From positions 1 to 64,000 of the forward strand of contig JAGFNK010000271.1 in the NCBI GenBank assembly GCA_025769875.1: a stretch of 64,000 bases of DNA. Reading direction: 5' to 3'. Shown here piece after piece: positions 11,757 through 22,366 of the stretch. A program made the position numbers and the translations under genes. This DNA is from Russula earlei (Eukaryota; Basidiomycota; Agaricomycetes; Russulales; Russulaceae). How positions within the stretch are numbered: the first letter of the stretch is position 1; each line of letters starts with the position of its first letter. Below the pieces are notes generated by a model. The model made no database searches and was not told where the DNA came from. It worked only from the letters and a program-made list of their open reading frames with translations.

Positions 11757-12821
11757 CTACAAAGTGATCGTGTTGAAGCCCTTCGTCAGGCCTTCCATCA
11801 CGTCGCGAACTGACTTGAACATCCTCACGCCACAGGACCCATGCTCGACGTGCTGGCACAACCCACTGAGCGTGGCAAACTCAATCCGACAATCCGACTT
11901 GGGGCACCGATAGATCTTCTCCGCGTGGATGGGGCTTTGCAAGTGCTGGTTGAGGTGCGCCAGCGTCCTGAAAGTCGCATGGCACAGAAAACACTCGAAC
12001 GCTACTCCATTCCACGAGAGCAACGTTGCCCATGTCTTCGCCGGAGGGCGCGGTTGGTACTGACCTTGCGGGCCAGTAAGTAGCCGTGTGGGGTTGGTGA
12101 TGTAGTTGTTTCTGTCGAAACGGACGACGAGACGATTGAGCTCCTCGCGCGTCATGCCCGACGGACAAGTGCCCGCCTCGAAATGGAGAGTGAGCGCCGC
12201 GTGTGAGATGAACAATCTGTTGCAGCCACGACCGGGGCAGCGCACGTTGGCTGGTTGGTGTATCTTGGATTTCAGGTGTTGACGGAGGTTATTGTCGTTC
12301 TGGAAGACCCGATGGCAATCAGTGCAGGTGGTGTGCACATCACGATCGTGGCTCTGGAGCTCCGCATAGGTATCAAATAGCTGTACCTTCGTTAGCACTA
12401 TATGATGAAGGAGGGGATGTCTTTGGAGAGAAGCGCACTGACCTCGTAGCACTCCAAGCAGGCGTAGTGGTCCCGCTGTGCATGCTCCCAGAATTGTTCC
12501 ACGTCATCAAATTCGTCCCCACACTTTGGACAGAGGTCGTGCTGTCGATCGTAGTGCGATCGGAGGCTAGCTTCAGACTTGAAGTGCTTAGGACCACGTC
12601 AGCCTCAAGAAACGTCGTCGGGTGATGTAAACGCTAACCTCATTGTGTTTTTCGCAGTAATGATGCTTTGGGCTCTGTATGAAGTGCTGTTGCAGCGCGT
12701 TGGGGCCCTTAAAGTCGAGATTGCAGGGATCGCAGACCCAGTGGAAGCTGGAATTCTGAGTATGTTGCTCTAGAGCCTGGGCATGCGGAAACCAACGCTG
12801 ACAGCGAGAACAGTAAGCCAT
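11757..12821 (-). CDS. C2H2 zinc-finger protein, paralog 1
   Basis: Three exons on the minus strand (12821-12639, 12577-12443, 12386-11757) give an intact 315-residue protein. It starts MAYCSRCQRWFPH and continues with a series of fingers of the CxxC...Hx(3-5)H type (for example CDPCNLDF..HFIQSPKHH and CLCH-like pairs). It ends with a conserved tail about 25 residues long (RDVMEGLTKGF). The exon boundaries are in the same places as in paralog 2 and all lie in phase 0. Such multi-finger proteins are expanded in Agaricomycetes. Nuclear nucleic-acid binding is the family expectation, but no target is known. Compared with paralog 2, this gene lacks one finger in exon 1 (HHYCEKHNE instead of HHYC followed by a further finger). 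Confidence 0.88.
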
Positions 12822-13525
12822 CGGATGATGGTGGTATGAGGTGAAAGAGTGCAAATGTGGCGTGGGGACACAAGGTCGAATTTAAGTCTTTCGAACTGCG
12901 TGACTCGCGTGGGGTAAGTCTCGCCCGAGGCTGCGGAAGAGGCAGATTGACACGGGACAAAGGAGGCCACTTTCACGCGAATACCCCACAAATGCGGTCT
13001 GTCATCCTAACGGTTGCACCTTAAAAGGCAGCATTTCGAGAGTGCTATTGCGATTGTCCTTGACGGAACAAGTGACTCCCAGTCTCGGTTGTGTTCGAGT
13101 AAAGACCAGAAAGCTCCAGAATGTGAGTGGCATTCGACCGCGTTACTCATCCATTCGCACGCTCAACGAGTCATCGCTGCGGCGTGGCGGTGGCGGTGAC
13201 GAACCTAATCTCCCCTTCTTTCGTCCTCTTTTCACGTCCAGCTAGCCTTATCAACAACTCACCCCCACGTCCCCGGACAGGCCAGAAGGGTCCCGCTCGC
13301 TTGGTGAAAGATGTTGGAGAGGTAAGGTTGCAATTGTCGGTTGGTCGTTGATTCAAGGAAACAAAGGGACAAGGGACAATCAGCGCCTCGTGGTAATCAC
13401 GACATGGACGGGTACTGCGGATAACGTACATTACAAACTGTATGGGATAGTACTGCCGTCCTCCCGGCTCTCTGAAGGTTCCGAGGCACGAGAATATATC
13501 TTGTTCAACTTTGTGCGTGCTGATC
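12822..13525. other. Intergenic region between the zinc-finger paralogs
   Basis: This should hold the promoter of paralog 1 (reading leftwards) and the terminator of paralog 2. No other gene is supported. The sequence is CG-rich and shows no transposon signature. Confidence 0.4.
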
Positions 13526-14652
13526 CTACACAGTGAGCGCGTTGAAGCCCTTCTTCAGGCTCTCCATCACGTCGCGTACTCGTCTGAATATCCTCACGCC
13601 ACAGGACCCACCCTCGACATGCTGACACAACCCACTGAGTGTGACAAACTGAGTACGGCAATCCGACTTTGGGCATCGGTAGATCTTCTCCTCGTGGCGA
13701 GGGCTCTGCAAGTGCAGGTTGAGCCGCCCGAGTGTCGCGAATGTGGAATGGCATAAGAAGCACTCGTACTCCTCCCCGTTCCACGAGAGCTCCGTCGCCC
13801 ATGTGCTCTTCGCGAGAGGTTGCCCCAGCGGCCCAGTGAGCAGCCGGTCGGGGTTGGTGATGTAGTTGTTTCTATCGGCACGGACGACAAGACGATTGAG
13901 CTCCCCGCGCGTCATGCCCGACGGACAAGTGCCCGACTCGAAATGGAGCGTGAGTGCCCCGTGCGAGATGAACAACCTGCCGCAGCCACGACCGGGGCAG
14001 CGCACGTTGGCTGGTTGGTGTATCTTGGAATCCAGGTGTTGACGGAGGTTGTTTCCGTTGAGGAAACCACGTTGGCAATCGGTACAGTAGGTATGTACGT
14101 CACGATCGTGGCTCCGGAGCTCCGCACGGCTGTCGAATATCTGCATTTTGCTTAGAACCGCGAGGCGGACGGGGTAAATGCGTTGCTGACCTCTTGGCAC
14201 TGCCTACAGGCGTCGTGGTCCTCCTCTGCGTGTTCCCAAAGGTCATTCGCATCATCAAAGTCCGCCCCACACTCGGAGCAGAGGTTGTGATCTGAGCTCT
14301 GTTTGTAATGCGATTCAAGGCCAGCTTCCGACTTGAAGACCTATACACCACCCGTGACGTCAGGTAAACGCCAGGTAACAGCGGTGGGGATGCCGACCTT
14401 ATCGTGCAATCGGCAATACCAATGCTTGGCGTCCATGTGTTGGCGCCTTGACTCGTCAAATCTAAAATGGCGATCGCATTCCCTGCAGTAATGATGATTT
14501 GGGCTCTGTATGAAGTGCTCTCGCCGCGCGGAGAAGGTTTCAAAGTCGATATCACAATCGTCGCAGAGCCAGTGGGAGTTGGAATTCTGGATGTGCTGCT
14601 CCAGGGCTCGGAGATGAGGGAACGATCGCTCGCAGCGTTTACAATATGCCAT
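13526..14652 (-). CDS. C2H2 zinc-finger protein, paralog 2
   Basis: Three exons on the minus strand (14652-14398, 14340-14191, 14140-13526) give an intact 339-residue protein. It begins MAYCKRCERSFPH and is homologous to paralog 1 over its whole length, with the same phase-0 intron positions. Exon 1 carries one additional finger (CRECDRHFRFDES ... HMDAKH). The third exon is the best conserved part. It includes CPGRGC, CPKSDC, LSGLCQHVEGGSCGV and the RDVMESLKKGF tail. Head-to-tail order and shared intron positions show a local tandem duplication. Function is inferred only as a zinc-finger nucleic-acid-binding protein. Confidence 0.88.
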
Positions 14653-15147
14653 GATGGTGTGGGGTGAAAGAGTGTGAAAGGTGATATTGGCGAATTTATG
14701 AATGATATGTGTGGCACGACTGAGACATTCCGCGCGGCTTGCACCATAACAGGCCTAGTAGGCCCTATCCCAGTATTTTTACCAGTGTCGGGTCCTGGAA
14801 TGACGGACTTCCGAGATGCCAGTGGAATGAACGAATGTACGCACCTCAGTGTCTCGCACGTGGGGCACGAACACTGAGGCTTTGAGTGAACGTGGATGGA
14901 TCGGCAGATCGATCGCACGGGGCGAGGAGAGGGCGCACTTATGCGTTACGCTAGTAGGCGCACGGACGGTGTGTTAAACGCAAATACCCCTCAACGCCTT
15001 GCGTGACCTGCTGCGTAGCCCCGGATTAAAGGATAGGAAAGGTGTAGCGATCGTGTTTCAGTCTCCTTTGTGTCTTTGCCCCCTTTCTCTCAATCTCACC
15101 TGTTCTCAACACCCTTTTGTCCTATTTCTCGTCCATTACCGATTCTC
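14653..15147. other. Upstream region of zinc-finger paralog 2
   Basis: No gene is recognised. This is the likely promoter side of paralog 2. The sequence is CG-rich, and no clear TATA element is visible close to the ATG. Confidence 0.35.
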
Positions 15148-15285
15148 CTATATCAGCAAAACTATATCCTACTAGAAAAACCTAGAATGGATGGACTAGA
15201 GTGTACTAGAAATGACCTAATATAGTATTTCTAGTCACTTCTAGTCACTTCTAGTCACTTCTAGTAGTGACAGTTTTGCTGATAG
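15148..15285. mobile_element. Short palindromic MITE-like repeat
   Basis: It begins CTATATCAGCAAAACT and ends AGTTTTGCTGATAG, an inverted pair of about 14 bp. The interior contains three tandem copies of a 10-bp unit, CACTTCTAGT (about 15236-15265). It lies just left of the young Copia insertion. Confidence 0.55.
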
Positions 15286-15304
15286 TGGTAGTAGTAGCTA
15301 CTGC

Positions 15305-15689
15305 TGTTGAACCGGAACCCGAACGGATCAAAGAAGGCGAAGACCTTCATACAAGGTTCAAGATCCGCTCATAGATGTTACGTGTTAGACAGAACTTTAG
15401 TATATGCGCTTATGGCAATAGGGTTACGTATAGTACGCTATCTATCACAAGATGCAGCCTTATGCTGCGTCTAGAACGTTTCCACATCACACGTCACTTA
15501 ATGCGCGATATAGTGGACACCTGTAGTCACCTCTTTTGGACTTAGGAACAGCCCTGGGTCATAGAGGTATAAATACCATACTTGTAGACGAGTATACACA
15601 TCGCTCTACACCCCAATATCACTTGAGCATTAGCACAACCTCTAAGGTGGGTTGCTTGGCCTGTTAGCTGCGCTCTATGCTGCGCAACA
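15305..15689 (+). repeat. Copia-1 5' LTR
   Basis: It runs TGTTGAAC to GCGCAACA. A TATA-like GGTATAAATACC (about 15566-15577) marks the probable U3/R promoter. Confidence 0.93.
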
Positions 15690-15701
15690 GGTTATGGGCC
15701 C
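15690..15701 (+). promoter_or_regulatory. Copia-1 primer-binding site (initiator tRNA-Met anticodon arm)
   Basis: GGTTATGGGCCC directly follows the LTR. Its complement, GGGCCCATAACC, corresponds to the anticodon arm of initiator tRNA-Met rather than its 3' end. Drosophila copia is known to be primed by such a half tRNA. The same 12 bases follow the 5' LTR of Copia-2 (60701-60712, minus strand). Confidence 0.8.
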
Positions 15702-15858
15702 TGCAAGCCATGCGCCTTCATCGGCTGCAACGATGGCGAAGCATCCCTGAAGCCTGCATGCTGCGGCGAGCTAGTCTACCCTATGGGGAGACTATGTCGG
15801 CTTGTTTAAATACAAATACTCTTACTGACGACCTCTAAGCCCTCTTCTAACAGCTACA

Positions 15859-16629
15859 ATGTCGTCGTCTCAACCCTCTGCCCCTGTTGTCCCCATCCTC
15901 GATGGTGCAAACTATGGTATTTGGTCAAAGGCTATGAAAGCCTACCTCATGTCCGTTGGACTGTGGGGTTATTGCAATGGCACTTTTGAACTGCCTACCA
16001 TCCCTGCCCTTCCTCAGGCGCCTCTTGCCGAAGAGATTGCTGCCCAGGCTGTCGCTCAGGCAGCTGTGAAAGAATGGAACAAAGGGAATGATATGGCAGT
16101 CGGTCATATGGTCCTTAGATCGAGCATCGCGATCCAACAAGATCTTACGTCTTTGGATAACGCTGAGACCATCTGGAATCGCCTTGATACCCTTTATGGT
16201 ACGGCGACTACAACCAGCATCTATAAGGACTTCAAAGAAGCCATTTCCATTCGCATTAACCCGAGCCAGCACCCTGGCCCTCAAATGGATCGGATACACG
16301 CTGCATTCCAGCGCCTCACCACATCCTCCCTTATCATTCCTGACGCCTTACAGGTGCTCATCATGCTTGCAGCAGTTCCCCCGAAATGGGAAATGCTTGT
16401 TCACATTGTCACTCAGAACTATGATCTAACTGATCTTAGTCCATCTCACGTCCGAGAAGCTATTATCTCTCAATATCAAACTGAGATCAATCGTGGAACA
16501 GGCAAGAAGCACAGCGCGCAGAAGCTTTCAGCTGTCAAGCGCAAGCACGGTGACCCCTCCTTCTCAAATCAGCAGCAGGGCAATAAGCCCAAGCGCGATG
16601 AAGATAAAGGACAAGCGCCAGCGCGGTAA
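15859..16629 (+). CDS. Copia-1 gag (N-terminal part)
   Basis: A 256-residue open frame starts MSSSQPSAPVVPILDGANYG and continues into WSKAMKAYL, the usual N-terminal gag motif of Copia elements (UBN2-type gag). The ATG at 15859 is the first in the internal region with a good context (ACAATG). The frame closes at 16629 in a Lys/Gly-rich stretch. The protein appears to continue in another frame (GKRGGKGKGKGKEK ... HIADVAA), so a frameshift occurs near 16620. No CCHC knuckle is visible. Confidence 0.8.
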   Translation: MSSSQPSAPVVPILDGANYGIWSKAMKAYLMSVGLWGYCNGTFELPTIPALPQAPLAEEIAAQAVAQAAVKEWNKGNDMAVGHMVLRSSIAIQQDLTSLDNAETIWNRLDTLYGTATTTSIYKDFKEAISIRINPSQHPGPQMDRIHAAFQRLTTSSLIIPDALQVLIMLAAVPPKWEMLVHIVTQNYDLTDLSPSHVREAIISQYQTEINRGTGKKHSAQKLSAVKRKHGDPSFSNQQQGNKPKRDEDKGQAPAR

Positions 16630-18255
16630 GCGCGGCGGAAAAGGAAAAGGGAAAGGCAAGGAGAAGGCTGATAACAGCCATGGTCCTGGACACTCCCACA
16701 TTGCGGACGTTGCCGCACTCCCACTCCCGACCATTACCACCTATCGCCCATCTGGGTCCTTCGGGGATCCAACAACGTACCGTCCCAACTGCGACTGACC
16801 CTCGCAAACGCACTCACGGCCCTTACAAGGCCTTAAACAAAGCGCTTGATCTTGCTGACGATCTTGGGGTAACTCCCACTATACAGACAGTCAAGACCCT
16901 CGAGCAGCGGATCTCGACTCAATCCGCTGCCTCGACAAGTGCAGTCAAACTTACCGTCGCCCGTTCCTGAGCCTATGGACCAGGACGATGGCGACTTCGC
17001 GCAAACAAACACGTCGGATTTATTCGACATATATGACGGTATCCCAGAAGGTGCTGCCACCCCTGAGCGTGCTCCGACTCCGTCGGATGAAGCGCTTGAT
17101 TGGGGCAGCGACCCCGAAGATAACGAAGCGTGCGTGCGCCTCCCTCTCTCCTTTCACTCGCTAAAGAACCTATTAGCATCTCCCCAGCCCCAAAGCGGGC
17201 TAGATATGTCTAATAAGTGTTCGCTTGTATCGCAGAATGTACAAATTAGCGCAGGAAGTAGTTCCCTGCATAGTGAATGTAACACAAATTGTTCGAGATG
17301 TAGAGGAAAGCACGACTTGAGTAAAATGGGATCCTTATGGCTCCTTAGACTCTGGCGCGTCCTGCACACTTCACCTTCGAAATAAAAGACTTTATAGAGT
17401 ATACGCCGGCTTTGCCGCACGAAAGATCCCCTGTTAAAACTGCCGATAACACTATATATGTGGAAGGCAAAGGCGCTGTGTTGCTTCGGCACACTGTCAA
17501 CTCTAAAACAGGTTGTCACGCGCATTTCTCCTGTTCTCTATATTCCGAAAATTAACACTCGGATATTATCTATGGGGGAGTTTTTACAACAAGGGATGCA
17601 TGCATTAGGGAATAGAAATCATATTTCCCTACGAGAGGACGGACGTATAATCCTGTCCTCTTACCCCTTATTCCCGGGTCAAACCACGTATTGGTTAGAC
17701 GCCTCAATTGAAAGCGCGCAAGCGCATTCTCTTATCTATGCGGTAGATTATGATGTCATTCACCGACGCCTTGGCCACCCATCTAAGGATGTCATAACAC
17801 GTGCTAAGACACATACCAAGGGTCTCCCTGAAGACCTGAAAATCCCTCAGGAACAGCCGGTATGTCCTGGCTGCGCGCAAGGCAAGATGCCTGCATCTGC
17901 GCACCCCCCTTCTGAAACTCGTGCTTCCGCACCGTTCGAGCGTATTCCACTCGGACCTTAAGAGTTTCCCTGTGAAGTCGTATCATAAGTACGAATATTT
18001 CGTCAGCTTCATTGACGATTATTCCTCCTATGCATGGATCACACTCTTAAAAAATAAAAAGTCGACCATAATGGCCGTCAAGCAATTCCTTGCTATGGTG
18101 AAGAACCAATACAAAGCAGGAATCAAAGAGTGGATGTCCGATGCTGGCGGAGAGTACAAGTCCGAGGCCTTTGATAATGTCCTAAGGACGAAGGAATTAA
18201 AATCCTGCAAAGCGCCCCATACACTCCACAACAGAATGGACGCGCAGAGCGCTTT
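16630..18255 (+). pseudogene. Copia-1 gag C-terminus, protease and integrase, frame-broken
   Basis: Recognisable pieces lie in changing frames. A Lys/Gly-rich gag tail is at about 16620-16950. An aspartic-protease motif LDSGAS is near 17348. A GAG-pre-integrase zinc region (HRRLGHP ... CPGCAQGK) is at about 17760-17890. The integrase core (SDLKSF, SFIDDYSSYAW, DAGGEY) is at about 17950-18190. At least five breaks are needed to connect them (near 16625, 16790, 16950, 17330-17540 and 17950). The protein of this copy cannot be made as one polyprotein. Confidence 0.7.
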
Positions 18256-20718
18256 ATGCGCACTGTAATGGACAAAGCTCAGGCAATGCGCCTTGAAGCT
18301 TGTCTACCTCCCTCCTGGTGGGAATTTGCAGTGAATCATGGGACACACTGTTACAATAGGACACCTGCCAGACGCCTTCAATGGCGTACACCCTACGAAG
18401 TCCTAAAGAACGAGGTCCCTGATATCTCACACCTCAGAGTATTTGGTTGCGGTGCATATGTGCACATACCAGAAAAGCGTCGAGTCAATAAGCTTTCGCC
18501 TAAAAGCGAGCTAATGATCTACCTTGGTCACACTGAGGGGATCAAAGCCTCACTCTTTATGAGGCTCCCAAATAATACGCTTTACACAAATGCTACCGCC
18601 CTGTACGATGAGACCCTGTACCCCAAATGCGACAAAGCGCGCACTAAAGGTACCACGCGGATTAATGAACCGCGTGAGGAACTACCGCAACAACCTGTCG
18701 AAGACACCACTCCTGGTGTTGACGACCCATTCCCTACAATTAAAAGCGAGGACGATGAGCAGCCTATACAGGCGCCACAAGAAGAGGAACGTGAGCAAAC
18801 GCCCGTCCCTCCTACACCGTCCCCTCCTCCCGTTGAAGAGCCTGTACCTCTTCGAAGGTCTCAGCGGTTGAGGAAAGTACCTACCCGTCCAGGCAACGTC
18901 TATGGTGAACGCAGACACCCCACAGAAGTGGAAAAAGACGTTCGGCGCACACGCACATGGAGAACAATGACAGAAAACCAACCCGGTAGCTCCGGTGAGG
19001 GTAGTACGTCAGGATCGGCCGCACCAGGCCCTTACCCTCCTGTCGTCCTTGACGATCAACCGCCGCAAGCCTCTGAGGATGAGGTAGAAGACATTCTACG
19101 TCTTGCAAGGGAAGGGGGAGTCAAATTTCTGAACTATCTGCTCGCCCAAGCAGTTCCACTAAGTTCAGATACACCTGATACTGCGAAGATTCGCGAATGG
19201 ACCTTTAGGGACATTCTGCGAATGCCAAGTGAACTCCAAAAGGAGTGGAAAGATGCTTGTCGCGAGGAGTTGGAATCCCTCCGCAGACGCAAAGTCTTCG
19301 AACTAGTCGATCCTCCCAAGGATCGCAAAATAATCAAAAATAGATGGGTATTCGACCTTAAGTCTGATGGTCGTAAAAAAGCCAGACTAGTCGCCAAAGG
19401 CTTCTCCCAAGTAGAAGGCATTGACTATGACGAAATATTCTCACCCGTGGTACGGTTTGAGACAGTCCGCCTGATGATTGCGCTCGCAGCGCTCAAAAAT
19501 TGGCACATTAGTGGACTAGACGTCAAGACTGCCTTTCTCTATGGCGAGCTCGATGAAGAGCTCTATATGGAGCAGCCTGAGGGCTTCAAAATAAAAGGCC
19601 AAGAGCGTAAAGTCATGCGCCTTAAACGCGCAATATATGGACTCAAGCAAGCGGCACTTGCTTGGTGGAAAGCCCTTGACAAGTCCATGGCCTCGCTCGG
19701 CCTTATTCGCCTTATGTCTGACTCTGGGCTCTTTGTCAGTAAAGACAAGAGCATCATAGCCATCGTCTATGTTGATGATGTGCTCTTCTTTGGAGCAGAC
19801 AAAAAACAAATCAATAAAACAAAGGAGCGCTTCATGAAGCTCTGGGAATGTCGAGATCTGGGCGATGCCCAAGAATTTCTACGCATGCGCATCATACGCA
19901 AGTCTGGACAAATACATTTGGACCAGACTGAGTATCTAAGGAAAGTGCTGCAGCGTTTCGACTTGCTTAACGCAAACCCTGCTCCTACTCCGCTACCAGA
20001 GGGCTATCACCCCTCTCCCAACACTTCCGCTGCTGACTCAGCCTTGCGGTCAAAATTCCAGCAGGTTATAGGATCACTCCTATACATAATGCTTGGAACG
20101 CGTCCAGACATAGCCTTTGCTGTCACTAAGTTGTCGCAACATGCTGCCAATCCCTCAGAGGATCATTTAAATCGTGCATACTATATTTGCCGATACCTCT
20201 TGGGAACCGCCAATTACGCCTTGGTCTATGATGGACCATCTAATGGTGGCCTAATGGCATATGCTGACTCTGACTGGGCTTCTGATCCGACTAATCGGAA
20301 GTCCACTACAGGCTATATGGTGAACCTGGCTGGAGCAATATTTTCGTGGAACTCACGAGCGCAGAAAACAGTCGCGCTCTCTTCCACTGAAGCTGAGTAC
20401 ATGTCGCTCTCTGATACGAGCAGACAGTTAGTTTGGATTAAATCCTTACTAACAGAACTTGGCATCAATCTTGCTCCCATCCCACTGTTCGGTGATAACC
20501 AAGGCTCAATATTCTTAGCCTCCAACCCTGTGCAAGAAAAGCGCATCAAACATATTGATTTGCGCTATCACTTCATTCGTGAAGTCATACAAAACAAACA
20601 GGTGGAGCTATTCTTTATTGAAGGGGCTAACAACCCTGCCGACATGTTCACCAAGAACCTTGGTCGCGTCAAGTTCCTCAAATTCAGGGAGCAACTAGGA
20701 CTAACGTTCTACCCCTGA
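18256..20718 (+). CDS. Copia-1 integrase C-terminus, reverse transcriptase and RNase H
   Basis: An 820-residue open frame. The first 100 residues are the integrase C-terminal part (PPSWWEFAVNHGTHCYNRTP). A Pro/Glu-rich linker follows. The RVT_2 reverse transcriptase has NRWVFDLKSDG, ARLVAKGFSQ, the IYGLKQA motif and the catalytic YVDD at 19768-19779. The RNase H has YADSDWASD, SSTEAEYMSL and a D-N pair in FGDNQGS. It ends 50 bp before the 3' LTR, as expected. The catalytic motifs are intact, in contrast to the broken upstream part. The reading frame has no true start of its own, because it is the end of a polyprotein. Confidence 0.92.
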   Translation: MRTVMDKAQAMRLEACLPPSWWEFAVNHGTHCYNRTPARRLQWRTPYEVLKNEVPDISHLRVFGCGAYVHIPEKRRVNKLSPKSELMIYLGHTEGIKASLFMRLPNNTLYTNATALYDETLYPKCDKARTKGTTRINEPREELPQQPVEDTTPGVDDPFPTIKSEDDEQPIQAPQEEEREQTPVPPTPSPPPVEEPVPLRRSQRLRKVPTRPGNVYGERRHPTEVEKDVRRTRTWRTMTENQPGSSGEGSTSGSAAPGPYPPVVLDDQPPQASEDEVEDILRLAREGGVKFLNYLLAQAVPLSSDTPDTAKIREWTFRDILRMPSELQKEWKDACREELESLRRRKVFELVDPPKDRKIIKNRWVFDLKSDGRKKARLVAKGFSQVEGIDYDEIFSPVVRFETVRLMIALAALKNWHISGLDVKTAFLYGELDEELYMEQPEGFKIKGQERKVMRLKRAIYGLKQAALAWWKALDKSMASLGLIRLMSDSGLFVSKDKSIIAIVYVDDVLFFGADKKQINKTKERFMKLWECRDLGDAQEFLRMRIIRKSGQIHLDQTEYLRKVLQRFDLLNANPAPTPLPEGYHPSPNTSAADSALRSKFQQVIGSLLYIMLGTRPDIAFAVTKLSQHAANPSEDHLNRAYYICRYLLGTANYALVYDGPSNGGLMAYADSDWASDPTNRKSTTGYMVNLAGAIFSWNSRAQKTVALSSTEAEYMSLSDTSRQLVWIKSLLTELGINLAPIPLFGDNQGSIFLASNPVQEKRIKHIDLRYHFIREVIQNKQVELFFIEGANNPADMFTKNLGRVKFLKFREQLGLTFYP

Positions 20719-20758
20719 ATGTGGGAAAATGCTCACGGCATCTACCGATGCACTTAGC

Positions 20759-20767
20759 AAGGGGGAG
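20759..20767 (+). promoter_or_regulatory. Copia-1 polypurine tract
   Basis: AAGGGGGAG lies immediately before the 3' LTR and would prime plus-strand synthesis. Confidence 0.8.
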
Positions 20768-21152
20768 TGTTGAACCGGAACCCGAACGGATCAAAGAAGG
20801 CGAAGACCTTCATACAAGGTTCAAGATCCGCTCATAGATGTTACGTGTTAGACAGAACTTTAGTATATGCGCTTATGGCAATAGGGTTACGTATAGTACG
20901 CTATCTATCACAAGATGCAGCCTTATGCTGCGTCTAGAACGTTTCCACATCACGCGTCACTTAATGCGCGATATAGTGGACACCTGTAGTCACCTCTTTT
21001 GGACTTAGGAACAGCCCTGGGTCATAGAGGTATAAATACCATACTTGTAGACGAGTATACACATCGCTCTACACCCCAATATCACTTGAGCATTAGCACA
21101 ACCTCTAAGGTGGGTTGCTTGGCCTGTTAGCTGCGCTCTATGCTGCGCAACA
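20768..21152 (+). repeat. Copia-1 3' LTR
   Basis: 385 bp, one visible difference from the 5' LTR; followed by the ACTGC duplication. Confidence 0.93.
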
Positions 21153-21354
21153 ACTGCCTCCAATTCCAATAACAGTTGACAAGTGCTTCCCTATGTCTGT
21201 CGTTGTCTGCCTCATCAACACCCTCGACATCCATCCTGTGGGGACATGCTCTCCTCTCTCTTGGGTCAGGTAGTAATTACCAGCCCCATGTCCTCACGTG
21301 TGCATTGCCAAACCGCACTACAGCATCGTCTGCTCTTCCAACTGCCACGCCCCA

Positions 21355-21744
21355 ATCCTGAAGGGCGATGGAATCACGTGCGGAAACGCGACGCGACACG
21401 ACGCACTGATGCATTCTTCCCTCACTCTCAAAGCCTTTCACACACGCCACCTCGCGCCCAACGTCAAAGCCCTCGCCGCCTCGCCCTCGCCACCGACCAC
21501 GCGGGCATGCTCGTGAGACGCGATCGCGTCGCGGACCCTTTCACCACCTCTCGCCTCCCTATCCTCTCGTCCCCAGCCCTCGCCACTGACCACGCGCGCA
21601 CGCCACGCCCCGGCACACTCAACACGTTCGCGTCTCAAGTCTTTCACCATGGCCTTGACCGCCTCGCCTGTTCTCGACTCCCTTTCATGCTTCCCTTCCT
21701 TTCACCTCATTCTCCTTTAGTACTTCTGCCCTGTACATAAAGCT
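21355..21744 (+). repeat. LTR-like remnant of the Ser/Ala/Pro-rich family (CpG-rich)
   Basis: It matches the LTR-like unit at 38163-38585 in order and spacing. A GGAATCACGTGCGGAAACGC start, repeated GACCACGC/CACGCCC blocks and CTTTCACCATGGCCTTGACC are followed by the CTTTCATGC run and a TATA-like GTACATAAA. CG positions here appear as TG or CA in the 38-kb copy. No coding meaning is evident. Confidence 0.6.
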
Positions 21745-21836
21745 AGAGAGGGCAGAAGCTAGAGCTTTATGTACAGGGCAAAAGTACTAAAGGAGAATGA
21801 GGTGAAAGGAAGGGAAGCATGAAAGGGAGTTGAGAA
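21671..21836. repeat. Long hairpin (arms about 74 bp, loop 18 bp)
   Basis: The left arm (21671-21744) and right arm (21763-21836) are reverse complements with two or three mismatches. The duplicated arm is the U3-TATA end of the LTR-like remnant, so a partial inverted copy of it was formed. Confidence 0.85.
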
Positions 21837-22158
21837 TGCGCGCGGCGAAAGGTACGTACAGGAAGAGACTAAAACGAGATGGGGCGACAGGCGCGTGATT
21901 CCGTAGCCAACGATTGGCTAGTGTAAGTTACACCATCATCCCGCCGACATCGCACACCGCACCACGCTCTCCCACATGCCCAAGTGCATCCAGTCTTTTC
22001 CACATTTGCCGCTCCTCTACAGTGAGCATGTACACCCATCTCGCCATGTATGCCACAGCGCCCACTCGGAATGCACTTCCGCTACTTATTTTTTATTTTC
22101 TTGTATATGATTAAACTTATAAAAGAAAGTAGAACATGAAGGCAGCGTGACACATATA
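21837..22158. other. Non-coding, nothing recognised
   Basis: No open frame with domain or splice support; no further repeat end seen. Confidence 0.3.
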
Positions 22159-22366
22159 TGGGGAACTCGGCACTGTATCACCATCTCGGCAGTCACAAAT
22201 GTCACGAATATTACTCGAAAAACACTGGATGGAACTCCAGTTTTCTTTGCTAGAATGACATTAACAGCACTCAATAGTATAACTACAAACTTTTGAATGG
22301 AGTTGTTCGAGCAGATACAGAGAAAAATGAAAGTGCCGAGATGGTGATACAGTGCCGAGTTCCCCA
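22159..22366. mobile_element. 208-bp MITE with 33-bp perfect TIRs
   Basis: The left end TGGGGAACTCGGCACTGTAT (22159 onward) is repeated inverted at the right end (22334-22366) without a mismatch over 33 bp. The interior is AT-rich and non-coding. Target duplication is unclear because ATA-rich flanks on both sides allow several readings. Confidence 0.75.

Larger units (their letters stand above)
15300..21157 (+). mobile_element. Young Ty1/Copia LTR retrotransposon (Copia-1)
   Basis: Two 385-bp LTRs (15305-15689 and 20768-21152) both begin TGTTGAAC and end GCGCAACA. They differ at one position that I can find (ACACG versus ACGCG). The element is flanked by a 5-bp duplication, ACTGC (15300-15304 and 21153-21157). 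A primer-binding site and a polypurine tract are present. The internal order gag, protease, integrase, reverse transcriptase, RNase H is that of Copia. Despite the near-identical LTRs, the gag-protease-integrase part is interrupted by several frame breaks. Confidence 0.95.
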
